From Batillaria attramentaria (taxonomy: Eukaryota > Mollusca > Gastropoda > Batillariidae), in assembly GCA_018292915.2 (NCBI GenBank), contig JACVVK020000145.1:1126001-1190000 (forward strand): 64,000 nucleotides of DNA. The letters run 5' to 3'. The notes under the pieces are model-generated. The model was not told the origin of the DNA. It did not search any database and saw only the letters and a program-made list of their open reading frames with translations. Below are positions 45,720 to 56,097 of this stretch, piece after piece (position 1 is the stretch's first letter; every line of letters starts with the position of its first letter). Made by a program: the position numbers and the translations under genes.

Positions 45720-46196
45720 GTCGACTATCACAATGTCTACTGTTGTTGTTTTCTTTTCATTTTTCGACTTGTGCACCTGAAAAGACAATCTGAATGTTCC
45801 ACAAAAGGGATAACCCCAAAGTGATACTTTGACAAGGAATGCACACACACAGTAATGTAACTCTTCCTTCCGTTACAATTCACGTATATACATACATTCT
45901 TCCCTGCTCAGACTTGGTAGTCACAGGCTTTGGAGGCAGTATCTACCTTCTGTAAAGAACCACACACACATATATGTATTGCTTCAACTTGCAGATCTAT
46001 GTCAGTGTACAAGTACTGCATAAACACATCTCACAGTAAACATGATCAGTTGAAGTAAAATGAAACAAGAAAAATGTAGGGTAGGTGAGGCTATTGTTTT
46101 TGTTTCTTTTTCTGTAAATCACTAAATGTTTGTGTGTCACTGTTGTGGTGGTGAGGCCAACCTCCAACAAACACACACTTGAATGAAATTTAAAAA

Positions 46197-46262
<66 letters not shown>

Positions 46263-46358
46263 TATGATTATGTAAGGTGATGAGAATACAATTAGTAAAA
46301 CTGAAAACCTTAGAAACCCTAATCCAACGAAGCACCATAGAATTAAGATATCACTTAC

Positions 46359-46430
46359 TTCTGATGTGTGGACTTGCCCTCTTTTTTACCCAAAGTTGGC
46401 TGATTTCTTGCTGTCTGCTTGTGAGTGTGA
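46359..46430 (-). CDS. Kolobok-like transposase, exon B
   Basis: Acceptor gtgcttgcag|T, donor CAGAA|GTAAGT. It encodes HTHKQTARNQPTLGKKEGKS followed by THQ, in phase with exons A and C. Basic, no motif. Confidence 0.45.
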
Positions 46431-46655
46431 CTGCAAGCACAAAGGTGATTATCATCAGGCAATTAAGAGACACGCTACAGTGCACTAACACAAGCACACC
46501 TTGCCTCACTGACCACAGCTGAGAGAGTTCTGTCAGCAACTGACAGTGGCTCACAACATGAACTAGTTCCCAACCAAAGTAAACCAAACTCATAAAACTA
46601 ACACATACAGTAAGCCTAGATTCACAAGAAATTCAGAAAACAGCTCTTCACTTAC

Positions 46656-46720
46656 ACTGATGCTCCTGGCACTTTTTCCTCATTCTCTGTTGGTTCCACA
46701 CCAGACATCTGACAGTGGCA
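46656..46720 (-). CDS. Kolobok-like transposase, exon A
   Basis: Acceptor ttttgacag|TGC, donor CATCAGT|GTAAGT. It encodes CHCQMSGVEPTENEEKVPGA. An in-frame ATG inside could be a start, but a phase-0 upstream exon is equally possible. Splice phase with exon B is consistent. Confidence 0.45.
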
Positions 46721-46969
46721 CTGTCAAAATGGAAAGAGACGACTTTTTCATCCACACATTATTATACATGTATGTGTTCACTGTTGTCTGAAAGGATATT
46801 TTGGAATAATACATGTAGCAACAAAGTATAAGCATGCATAACTCTACAATAAAAAAAAAAAACACAGTATACATGTAAAAGCATACTGCAGAATGCAAGT
46901 AGTCACCACTACCAGTGTCACTATTATATAGCATCATTATAAATATGACTACCCAGTATCTGATGAAGT

Positions 46970-47917
46970 GGCCCCATGGGCTCGCCTTCACGCGGCGAGG
47001 CTGATTTCGCTAATCTTGCCCACCCCTTTTGCTCTTTCTTTACTCTTATTTCTGCCTCCATCGGTCCATTCACCTGTCTTTTGTTCTCTTAAAATCTCCT
47101 CCGGGGGGAGGTCAGTAAGCGGGTGTCTGCTGACCCTTGGTCCAGTGAGACATATGAGGGTCGTTTCTGAAGGCCGACTTCACTAGATTCCCCCCACCTG
47201 GTCTTCACCCTGGCGGGCTTTGTTCGCAGCGCCCTGCTGGTGCTGCTGAGCACCTGTCATGTTGAAGACCTTCACAACGCACCCCTCTCTGGTGCGTTGT
47301 TTTCCCAAACCGCCTCACGGCGGGGAGGTTCCGTGTTGAAGCGGTCTGTTCTCCAACTGCCTCCCAGGCATGTTGTTTTCATTGGCAACTAAGGAATTTT
47401 CCTTCCTACCTCTGTCTATCCCTCACCAGCCCATTCACCTGTATCTTTCTCTTTAAAACCTCCCGAATTTAGCCGCTCTGTCCTTCCTCTCTTCTCTCAG
47501 CTGATTTCTAAGTTCGGCCCTTTCATCTATATTTCTTCTTTTTAACTCCTCACACACGTCTGCACTACCAGTGGCTAGGAATAAGTGATGTTGGGCATAT
47601 GCTGCGAACTGGTTTATTGCGCCTAGGAGATGATAAGTTGCTGTATATGCGCTTAGTACATGTATTTATCTTTGTTTTACCTAGTTGTAATTGTCATTTG
47701 TTTTCTACGCTTTTTTGTAACCGGGAGTTCGAGAAATTAGCATGAAGGTGCAGCGTCTCCTGCATGTCCTAGGTTTATATTGCCCCGTAGACCAGTTTGC
47801 ATCCTTTGTCCAACGTTACATTTTTGTTTTTTTCATGTAGTGCAGGCACACTCAGCCGCGAATTAGTCTTTGTGGCTTGCGCGGCTTTAAGCCCTAAAAA
47901 CTCACTCACTCACCCCC
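46970..47917 (+). mobile_element. retroelement with (ACTC)n tail, copy 2, with target duplication
   Basis: 948 bp flanked by a perfect 14-bp duplication GTATCTGATGAAGT (46956-46969 and 47918-47931). It ends gcgcggctttaagccctaaa then CTCACTCACTCACC. The duplication and simple-repeat tail indicate target-primed retrotransposition. Its last 520 bp match copy 1 at 4570-5110. No coding capacity is evident. It interrupts the sequence between transposase exon A and the upstream exon region. Confidence 0.85.
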
Positions 47918-47931
47918 GTATCTGATGAAGT

Positions 47932-48262
47932 ACCTTTCAGAATTTGCTGAAATTTCTGAAATTGCAGGAGTAAACACCTGCCCCTGCAAAGCTGCTTCCA
48001 GCTGCAGCTAGGGTTGATGTGCTTCATCTAGCTGTGAAACCAGAAGTTCCTGCCACTTCAGGTGGATCCCTCCAAACTGCAACTACAAAAATCCACCCAC
48101 CTATCAATACTGAATAAATCATCATTAAAAAAAAAAACAAAAAAACCCACACAATCCAGACAACATGAAAAGCAATGTTAAAACAGCCAATTTATACTAT
48201 GACATTTTTCATCTGTACATTTGGTATACAAGCTTGGTGGAATTAAAAGCACACACACACAC

Positions 48263-48308
<46 letters not shown>

Positions 48309-48902
48309 CTCTCTCTAAATATATACATGCATAAGCATTTGAAAAAATTGAACTGTGCAATTTGACAACAAACTACTGAAACAAAAAGTGTGCTAACCTA
48401 GTAACCTGGGTGGCTGTGAAGATCTTCAGTGATGAAAAGTACCTGCGCACACGCACACGCACACACACACACACACACACACAAAGTGATGGGCATGACA
48501 TTACCAGTACAAAAAGCAGATACCACTAGCTACAGTCAGTCACTACTCACTAGTGAGCAAGTGGTTCAATTATCAGTATCTATGTCTCTGGTAACACACT
48601 AAGTACTGTGTGAAAAAACTTTCTTGTCTCATAATTTTCATTCTCCCTGAATGAGAAAACCAATGGAACAGTGTTACATTTTCACTTGCTTCTCATTCAT
48701 ATCAAGCTCCACTGTTTCTGTCAATACACTTATTTTTGCCCTGTCACACAGATCACTGCATGGCGGCCAGGGTGACTCGGTGCGAAACCACTGTCCACCA
48801 GAACGCTGCTGTTTCGGATACTTAGTCGGCACGAAACTGTTTCTTCAGACACAAGTCAGATTATCTAGTCACACTAACAGGTATACTACAGTGATTACTT
48901 AC
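47932..48902. other. transposon interior with CA tracts
   Basis: Contains (CA)n at 48250-48306 and 48448-48483 and splice-like signals on the - strand, but no exon could be fixed by phase. Confidence 0.4.
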
Positions 48903-49060
48903 GCGTTCATCAGCACGGATGCCGAGCGTCCGTGAGGCTTTGGTCCCGAGAGGCCAAGCGCATCATAGTCAGTCCCTCCGCTTTTGCCACGGCTGCAGTT
49001 CCTTTTCTCGGGAAACTTTAGGCTGTATACTCGCGCTCTGGCATATGTCGGCGCCGCTTC
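48903..49060 (-). CDS. candidate upstream exon of the transposase gene
   Basis: Ends at a strong donor AACGC|GTAAGT. One frame reads KFPEKRNCSRGKSGGTDYDA, then LGLSGPKPHGRSASVLMN. The overlapping region to about 49250 has another frame with MALEEAKAKMRGMIPKTTRE. The start codon and phase link to exon A are unresolved. It lies near the right terminus of the TTAA-flanked transposon, as expected for a 5' exon. Confidence 0.35.
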
Positions 49061-49862
49061 TTCGCTGAACTTGTGAATTTTGGTTTTGCAAGAGTGGGTT
49101 CTCGGGTTGTCTTTGGAATCATACCTCGCATTTTCGCTTTCGCTTCTTCGAGAGCCATGTTTTCACTGACTGTGACGTCATAGCTTTCAGTCTCGTTCAG
49201 CAGTTTGAGGCGCTGGTTGGTGGCTATTTTTAGATTCTCACTCGGCCGAGTCACCGGACGAAAAGGGAGGGTAGGCTCAAAGAAAGTAGTATTTCTCTAA
49301 TACTAAAAGCCGCAAAGTCACAAAAACGGTCGCGGCGGCCAAATGAAACATCCCTCTAATTGGAAATAAGCCTTAGACCTTCGTAAACGGTAGTTTTTCC
49401 CCGAGCCTCAGTTCTGCGTATAGGGCCTTTAATGACAAATGCTTTTCCACACATATGATTCTGAATGAGCTGTTCCAATGGTCAGGGTCACACGGAAATG
49501 CGGTGCAGAAATTTTGAAAACAGATCGTGTTTTCTCATTTACTCAGCACCGATCAGCATCAGACAGCCCAAACATGCCACATTTATATAGTTGGTACAAC
49601 AGACTTTTGACCTTTTACATATTCTTGACCTCTGTGGTCAATGTCACGCATTCGGCAAACATTTTAGAAATCTTTGTTTTGGCATAGATTTTTCACATGG
49701 ACGGTTGATAACGTTACTATCTCTGCACAAATATATGGTCACACGTTAGTCACAAAGGTTTTTCAGTCCCATTCTGGTTCTGTGTGTGTGTGTGTGTTGT
49801 TATTGTTTGATTGGGGTTTTTACCTTAAATTTATTTCTCTCTCTCTCTCTCTCCCTCTCTCT

Positions 49863-50498
49863 CGGGCTGAACTACCGCCGTGGTTAACTACCGCCGTGGT
49901 TAGTGATATTAAAAAAGCAATGGCGCTTAGGGATAAACTCAAAAAAAGGGAAACGATTTGACGAATACAAACGTCAACGTATCCTTGTAAAATATTTAGT
50001 TAGAGCCGCTAAGAAAGCTTACTTTAACCAGCTGATCTCCGATAACCGTGACACCTCATCCATTTGGAAAGCTCTGAATATGATCACTAAGGGTAAAACC
50101 AACTCTGAAATTCCACCTGAGTTTCCTGTGGATACATTTAATACCCAATTTTTTATTGCTGCTTAATCACTAGCACACGATGGCAACACTGCCCCATACA
50201 CCATTCCTAGTTGTCTTAGGCGCCACTGTGAGACTAAACATATTTCTAAAACATTTCACATGCCATACATGACAGTGGCAGAAGTCGGGAGGTACGTTGA
50301 AAGCATGCCAAAGAAAAAATCAACTGGAATTTATGGAATCAACAGTGAAGCCTTAAAAATGTCGTTAATAATAATAATAATAACAATAGGGCGCCTATCC
50401 CCGGGAGGCGAGCTCTAGGCGCGTTACATTCTAAAACCACAGTTAGAAAAAAAAAATCACTCAGTGTACACTATGTAAGAACAACTAAAAATTAAAAG

Positions 50499-50549
<51 letters not shown>

Positions 50550-51797
50550 CACGATTGAGTAGAAATGATAAAGGATAGACAGAGACAATTAAAAACCAAG
50601 AACAAGTACCAGTGATAAAACCCAAAACAAAAGGACAGATTGGAGTGAGCCAGATAAAACCTTAAAAGATAGCAGTGGTGAGGAGCTGAATGTGAGACAT
50701 TAAAAATGGGACCTTGCGCATTTTGAGGTCACAGCTCATTGGTATGATCGCGCAGGTCAGTCCAGATACTTTAAAAACAAATGTGTCTTAAGATTAGATT
50801 TAAAAGACGACAGTGTAGGACAATCTCTGAGGGGCTTTGGTAAATTATTCCATGTAGCAGGACCAGAGTAAGAAAAGGAACGCTTCCCAAAACTGCTTAG
50901 ATTAAAGGGAGGGGCACAGAGGTGCCCTGCTTCCTGGGAGCGCAGGGATCCGGTAGGAACGTATGGAGTGAGGAGCTCAGCAAGGTATTCGTTTATCCTC
51001 AAACTTTGTATCGATCAAGGTTGCTTCTCAAATCTGCTTAAGAAAGCAAAAGTAGTACCAATTCCCAATCCGAAAGATCTGAACGATATCAACAATTATC
51101 GTCCCATCTCAGTACTGTCGGCTTTGTCAAGGCCATTGGAGAGGCATGTTCACACTCATTTGCTTGAATTTCTTGAACAAAATTACTTCCTCAGTATTAG
51201 CCAGTCTGGGTTCAGACCAAACCATTCATGTCATACTGCGTTGACAGGTATAATTGACAAACGGCTATCTGCAGTAAATGAAAATCGAATGTCTGGCACT
51301 GTTTTCCTAGATCTACGTAAGGCCTTTGATTTGGTAGATCACGGTATTCTTTTAAAAAAGCTTGAAGTCTGTCAAATAGACACGTGCACTCTCGTTCTTC
51401 TGCTCATATCTAGATGATAGAAAGCAGAGTGTCTATATCAACGGTAAATACTCCGCCGATGGCCATGTTCATTAGGGGGTACCGCAGGGGTCCATCTTAG
51501 GCCCACTGCTATTTATCCTGTTTATTAACGACCTACCCCTGCATGTCACTAACACAAACGTAAATTGCGATATGTTTACTGATGATACTAGCTTGCATGC
51601 TACCGGCAAACACGTATCAGAAATAAACACGTGTTTGCAAGATAGCATAAAATTAATGTAGTAACAGGGTGTCATGACAACCACATGGTCTTACATCCCA
51701 AAGTATGCTAGTCACGACGCGGTAAAACCATCAGCGCCATCTGTCCTTATTAAACCTTTGTTGAACGGCCAACCGGTTCAGCAAGTTACAGACCATC

Positions 51798-51850
<53 letters not shown>

Positions 51851-52437
51851 GTAGACGAATTGGGAGGCCCAGATAAATGTACTGTGTAAAAATCTTTCGA
51901 AAAACGTCTATTTACTTTCTCAGCTAAGGCACATAACTGATATCCGTAGCTGAGTTTTTTTTTTTTTTTTTTTTTTTTAAACGCACATATAACCTGACAT
52001 GTTAGTTACGCCTTCATTGTTTGGGACGGGTGCAGCGATGTCCATATGGCCAGACTCAATTCGCTGTACAGGAGAGCTATTAAAATGGTTTCTCCCAACT
52101 AGCGAAAAACTAAAAAAAAAAAAAAAAAAAAAACACACCCTTAATCTTCTTAGCCTTGAACACAGCTTACTTACAATAAGTGTGTATGAGACAATGCCAC
52201 CATATCTGGAAACCATTTTTAATTTAAATCAGCAGCATAAGAGGACCTCGAGGAATGGCATTCTGCGCTTACCACTGCCCCGTATTGACTTATTCAAAAC
52301 AAGCCTTTCCTTCGCTGGAGCATTACAATGGAATTCTCTCCCCTCACACCTGAAACAAAATATATCTACTTCTACGTTTAAGCGTGCACTCAAAAAGTAC
52401 CTGATGAATCGCACGTAACGTACGTTACGCGGCAACC
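49863..52437 (+). mobile_element. CR1-like LINE, decayed, interrupted by an L2-like 3' end
   Basis: RT-bearing LINE in several frames: LPPWLTTAVVSDIKKAMALR, SIWKALNMITKGK, NNYRPISVLSALSRPLERHV, SGFRPNHSCHTALTGI, FLDLRKAFDLVDHGILLKK, GVPQGSILGPLLFILFINDL and MFTDDTSLHATGKH. The C-terminal SFAGALQWNSLPSHLKQ ends near 52420. It is split by 50365-51000 and by a (GT)n tract at 51800-51850. It belongs to the same general family as 29748-31890. Numerous stops and frame changes make it defective. Confidence 0.8.
50365..51000 (-). mobile_element. L2-like LINE 3' end nested in the CR1-like LINE
   Basis: On the -, the C-terminal block FGKRSFSYSGPATWNNLPKP with TLSSFKSNLKTHLF is followed by a 3' region. 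That region has (CA)n (50501-50548) and a ggcgcctattgtt..(ATT)n tail at 50367-50385. It is 5'-truncated. It separates SEALKMS and LKLCIDQG of the host LINE. Confidence 0.8.
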
Positions 52438-52546
52438 TGTTATTTTGATTTTCTATTTTGCATCATTTTAGTATTATATCAGTGATCTGTGTTTACAAAG
52501 GTCGCACGTGTGTGTGAATGCGTTTTGACCTGATGGACGATTTTCT

Positions 52547-52776
52547 CAGCGATCGTCAAATGTGTCAGGACCATGGTAGCCATTCGGGCTACCGCCCTGA
52601 ACAAAACTGGTAGCCCGAAAAAAAATTCTGGAAGCCGGAGTGGCTGCTAGGTTCTGATTCATCTCAGAATTCCTGCTCGCCATTCGGGCTACCGCTACCG
52701 GAGCTTTCACTCGCCCGACGGTAAATTTGGTAGCGAAAGCGAGCGGGCGAGCACATTAAAATTTTGACGATCGCTG
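52547..52776. mobile_element. hAT-type MITE
   Basis: 230 bp with ends CAGCGATCGTCAAA and TTTTGACGATCGCTG. It is flanked by 8-bp duplications GATTTTCT (52539-52546) and AATTTTCT (52777-52784), 7 of 8 identical. CAG..CTG ends with 8-bp duplication are diagnostic of hAT. Inside, cattcgggctaccg occurs twice. Confidence 0.8.
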
Positions 52777-52795
52777 AATTTTCTCTATGGTTTTG

Positions 52796-52829
52796 TTATG
52801 TTGTTTCCATAGTAATGGAAACAACATAA
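52796..52829. repeat. 15-bp perfect hairpin
   Basis: TTATGTTGTTTCCAT and its exact complement separated by AGTA. The half-site atggaaacaacat recurs near 54985. The rest of 52830-53616 holds no recognised gene. Confidence 0.85.
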
Positions 52830-53616
52830 TAGGACGGGCTAAAATTTCCACGTTCATAGGCAAGCATCTGTGGTACAAACGCACGTCACTGCCGATCTCC
52901 CGCAGAGACGATTTTGCAAGTGTAACTCTGACAATGACGTAAGAAAACTTGCGTCATCTCAAAATCGCTCCTACTATACATAGATAATGAGCCTGGGGTG
53001 CCATAAAAAATATACAAAAAAATTAGAAAAATTCACTGCAGCCGTTATCGTCAGTTGACTCGAAAATTTGTACTCACAGCACATTTCCTCTGCAAGCCAC
53101 ACGCCTCACAAACATCGAAGAAGAGACGCACGCGCACTGACGTAAAGTAAGTGCGTCATGTTTGATTGACGTGATGCTGTTTTTTCTTGGGGGTGTCTCG
53201 CCACTTTCTTTCGGAATTCCTCTGTTTGGAGACGTGGTGTTGTATTTTACTTATGCTATGTCGCCATCATCGTGCACTCGCAGAGATGATACGGGATACA
53301 ACAGACTACAACTCCAATACTTTATGAACAGAATATGCGCGGAGAACAAATTCATGAAAGAAGAAGAATCCAGAACGCTGTGCAGGGGGGCTGCTTACGT
53401 CAGATCTAGAACATTCCTCAACTTACTGGAAGGCTCGAAATCTCTCCAAGGTGACGTAATCTACTGACGTTACTGCACCAGCATGTTCTGGGATGGTCTA
53501 GAAATTATTTTGCATCGAAATGCAGTATCTTTTCGCAAGAGTCTCTACAACTTGACATGTGGAAAGCGGGAATTTCAGTGGGTTTCGTTTTTGCCACTGA
53601 CTCACACTCAGAAGCA

Positions 53617-54581
53617 TAATGCAAAGATCTTGGAAACATAAAGATAGTTCACTTACCTCCCTTTGAGGGACAACGCGTAAGAGTTGTCTACGCGCATTAG
53701 CGCGCATCCCGCAGATCTACGCAGTTGTTTGACCCAACCCTACACTAGCCGCCGTAAAACATTTTAAGAAAATAAACAAAAACGAAGATGTCAGCGACTG
53801 ACAGGTGGTCTCCCCGCATATATTTCGCATGTGTTTTAGGTCTATGGAAAACATAAGTACTCTCAAAGTTCCGGAGGACGAACGAAAGATCTAGTTTGGC
53901 TTTCACTGCTGTACGTAGGCTACGCAGTGCATTTCGTTCGATGTGTTCAAGTAAAACTAGTACGGAACACAGAAAGATCGAATGTGCGAGAGATCCAAAG
54001 ATGGACGCATCCGCTGAATACTTCCTGCTAACTCAGCATTAATCATATCTGCGACCGACGATCCAGCAGATTCTATGTTGTGATATGGTTTTACAATGGT
54101 TAGAATGAAGTTCAGCCGGATGATTTTGTTCTGTGTGTGTGTGTTCTGAATTTAGATGCAGGTAGACGCTAGCACAATTTAAGTCACCGTGATTTGTAAA
54201 GTTGTCAGGGAAAAAAATTACGCTGTATCTGCGTCAGCCGCGTGTGTTTACTGTTAGTTTACACTGCATGCACACGTACCACTTGAGGTCTTTTTTTTTT
54301 TTTTTTGACAAGAAAGCCAAAAAAAATGTTTGTTTTTCAACAGGAATACCAAAAGAAGTATTTCCCCGTTTATATTTGTCTGTTATTTGAACAATTCGGC
54401 GCAGAACACAATTGCATGCTTTTGCGATCGCTTTCCACTTTCCGCCATGCTGTCACTATAGGGGCCAGATCTAGGATGCGCGCTAATGCGGGCAGACAAC
54501 TCTTCGCGTTGTCCCGCTATATGTCTCTCTTACGAGGGCAGGAGTGACGCGTCTTTCTGATTCCAAGGTCTTTGCATAATG
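53617..54581. repeat. inverted-repeat element of about 965 bp
   Basis: The left arm (53617-53725) and right arm (54465-54581) are inverted copies sharing ggatgcgcgctaatgcg and agacaactctt..cgcgttgtcc. The outer ends read atgcaaagatcttgg and ccaaggtctttgcat. It looks like a terminal-inverted-repeat element; no clear target duplication or transposase was found. Confidence 0.5.
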
Positions 54582-54989
54582 TGTGTGTGTGTGTGTAGAG
54601 GGAGGGGGGGTGCATGCGTCCGCGCGCAAGCGCGCGTCTAAGGCGAGAGAGAGAGAGAGGGGGTCTCTTCTCCGATACCAGTAAGCAATCGTCTGTCAGT
54701 CAGGTCTGCGGGAAGTAACTCTGTCAAAGGGGAACGACTTTATTACAAGAATTCATTCACCCATGTAGAACCTCGCATACGCCAACAAGTTGTGACGTCA
54801 ACCAGCTAGGCGAGCTCACACGACCTCATGTGTTTGGGTTTTTGCAAGTGCATAGAGGCACGATAAGGGTTTTCAGTACTTTCTTTATGTCAGCATGCTT
54901 GATGTCAGAGAGCTTGCGTTCCGGCGTGTGCGCACGGGCTGCATACATGACACAACGACTACGACTGTGACTACAGCAGGTCATTGAAT

Positions 54990-55205
54990 GGAAACAACAT
55001 ATTGGGCTGGTGGCCATCTTGTTTCTTGTACTTTAGTGCATAATTTTCAGTGTTGAACTTTTTTTTTTTTTTTTTTTTTAATATTTTGCTCCCTTTTTTC
55101 CTTAGTAGATAGTCTCTGTAGTATTAGCGACGGCAAGTTTGCAGACTGGCGAATTTCTGTCAAAACTTTCACCGTTGATAAATAAAGTTTCATCATCATC
55201 TCTGT
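54990..55205 (+). mobile_element. retroelement 3' end with (ATC)n tail
   Basis: A poly-T stretch at 55059-55079, then gataaataaagtttcatcatcatc: an AATAAA signal followed by a trinucleotide tail, as in many LINE/SINE 3' ends. The 5' boundary is uncertain. Region 54582-54989 holds GA-rich sequence and nothing else recognised. Confidence 0.45.
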
Positions 55206-55294
55206 CTGTTTCTTCTCAGGCCAATTAGATTAGAATCTATTCTACGGTAGTCTAAACTTCGGATGTTGTTTGAATTGCGTTAAACGAAACTATA

Positions 55295-55295
<1 letters not shown>

Positions 55296-55348
<53 letters not shown>
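55296..55348. repeat. (GT)n microsatellite forming an intron 3' end
   Basis: About 26 TG units immediately followed by TTTAG and ABCA exon h. It occupies the place of the polypyrimidine tract. Confidence 0.95.
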
Positions 55349-55350
<2 letters not shown>

Positions 55351-55352
55351 AG

Positions 55353-56065
55353 CGATGATGCTGTCACACAAGAGATCGCTAAGCAGTACGCTAGTCAGTT
55401 TGACTCGTCCACCACTGTGAAAAAACTGGACCCCAACGACGGAAATATGAGTGCACAACTCGCTAAACGGCTGCCCTTGGTTGACGACGAATATATCATT
55501 GGAGCCGAGTTCCTTGGGGCACCCGGGGGCGTTCTGCAGGCGAGGGCTTTCTACAATGGCCACACTTCTCATGGGATGAATATTGCCCTGCAGTATCTTC
55601 TCAACAGCCTGGTCAAATACTACGTGCAGGGTCACACTACCACCGGTGGTCTCACCTGGTTTAAAGCTTTGCCAAGATTGCGAGGTTCTGTAGCTGACAC
55701 AAAGTGTCTGCCCACGGGTTACACATTGTCTGTCTGGATTCCGCTGGGCATGTGGGCCGTCATGTCCATGTTCGCCGACTTCATCGCCAAGGAGCGGCTG
55801 GTTGGCGCCTTGCACATGCAACTGGTGAGCGGTGTGCATCCGGTTGTCTTTTGGCTGAGCAACCTCTCCTTCGATTTCCTCGTGTATTTCATATCCACCG
55901 GCCTCGTCGTGATCGCATTCGCCACGCACAAGGAGCCGGCGTACGTGGAGGGGGGCAGACTGGGCTTGGTGTTGCTGGTCTTGCTGCTCTACGGCTGGTC
56001 CTTCGTCAACTTAATCTACCTCGTTCACTTCACCGGCGCAACTATGTGGTTCTACGTCTGCTCTG
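55353..56065 (+). CDS. ABCA3-like: ABCA3-like transporter, exon h (second membrane half)
   Basis: The largest exon, about 237 codons. The extracellular part runs from DDAVTQEIAKQYASQFD through EYIIGAEFLGAPGGVLQARA and YNGHTSHGMNIALQYLLNSL. Membrane segments follow: TLSVWIPLGMWAVMSMFADF, then KERLVGALHMQLVSGVHPVV and FWLSNLSFDFLVYFISTGLV, then LGLVLLVLLLYGWSFVNLIY. QLVSGVHPVVFWLS is the conserved ABCA V-S-G-V-x-x-x-x-F-W-L-S motif. One base (C) completes the Ser codon from exon g; donor CTCTG|GTCAGT leaves phase 1. The frame stays open through the following minisatellite, but phase and similarity support the donor at 56066. Confidence 0.93.
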
Positions 56066-56097
56066 GTCAGTGTTATTTACTTATTCCCTCCTCTCCG

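Larger units (their letters stand above)
34733..49428. mobile_element. TTAA-flanked 14.7-kb transposon (Kolobok-like) with P2X7-domain gene
   Basis: The left terminus AGGCTCTATACGCAGAAC and the right terminus, reverse complement AGGCCCTATACGCAGAAC, differ at one of 18 positions. They are flanked by TTAA at 34729-34732 and 49429-49432. TTAA duplication is known for Kolobok and piggyBac; AGG ends without piggyBac's CCY start favour Kolobok. Inside are a decayed P2X7-domain gene on + (36002-36744) and spliced transposase-like exons on - (49060 down to 38055), arranged convergently. Later insertions at 40549-42284 and 46970-47917 add about 2.7 kb. The superfamily is inferred; termini and TTAA are seen directly. 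Confidence 0.7.

Noticed and set aside
34733..49428. piggyBac assignment for the TTAA element
   Set aside because: The ends begin AGG, not the CCY typical of piggyBac, and the partial protein pattern does not resemble the piggyBac DDE region.
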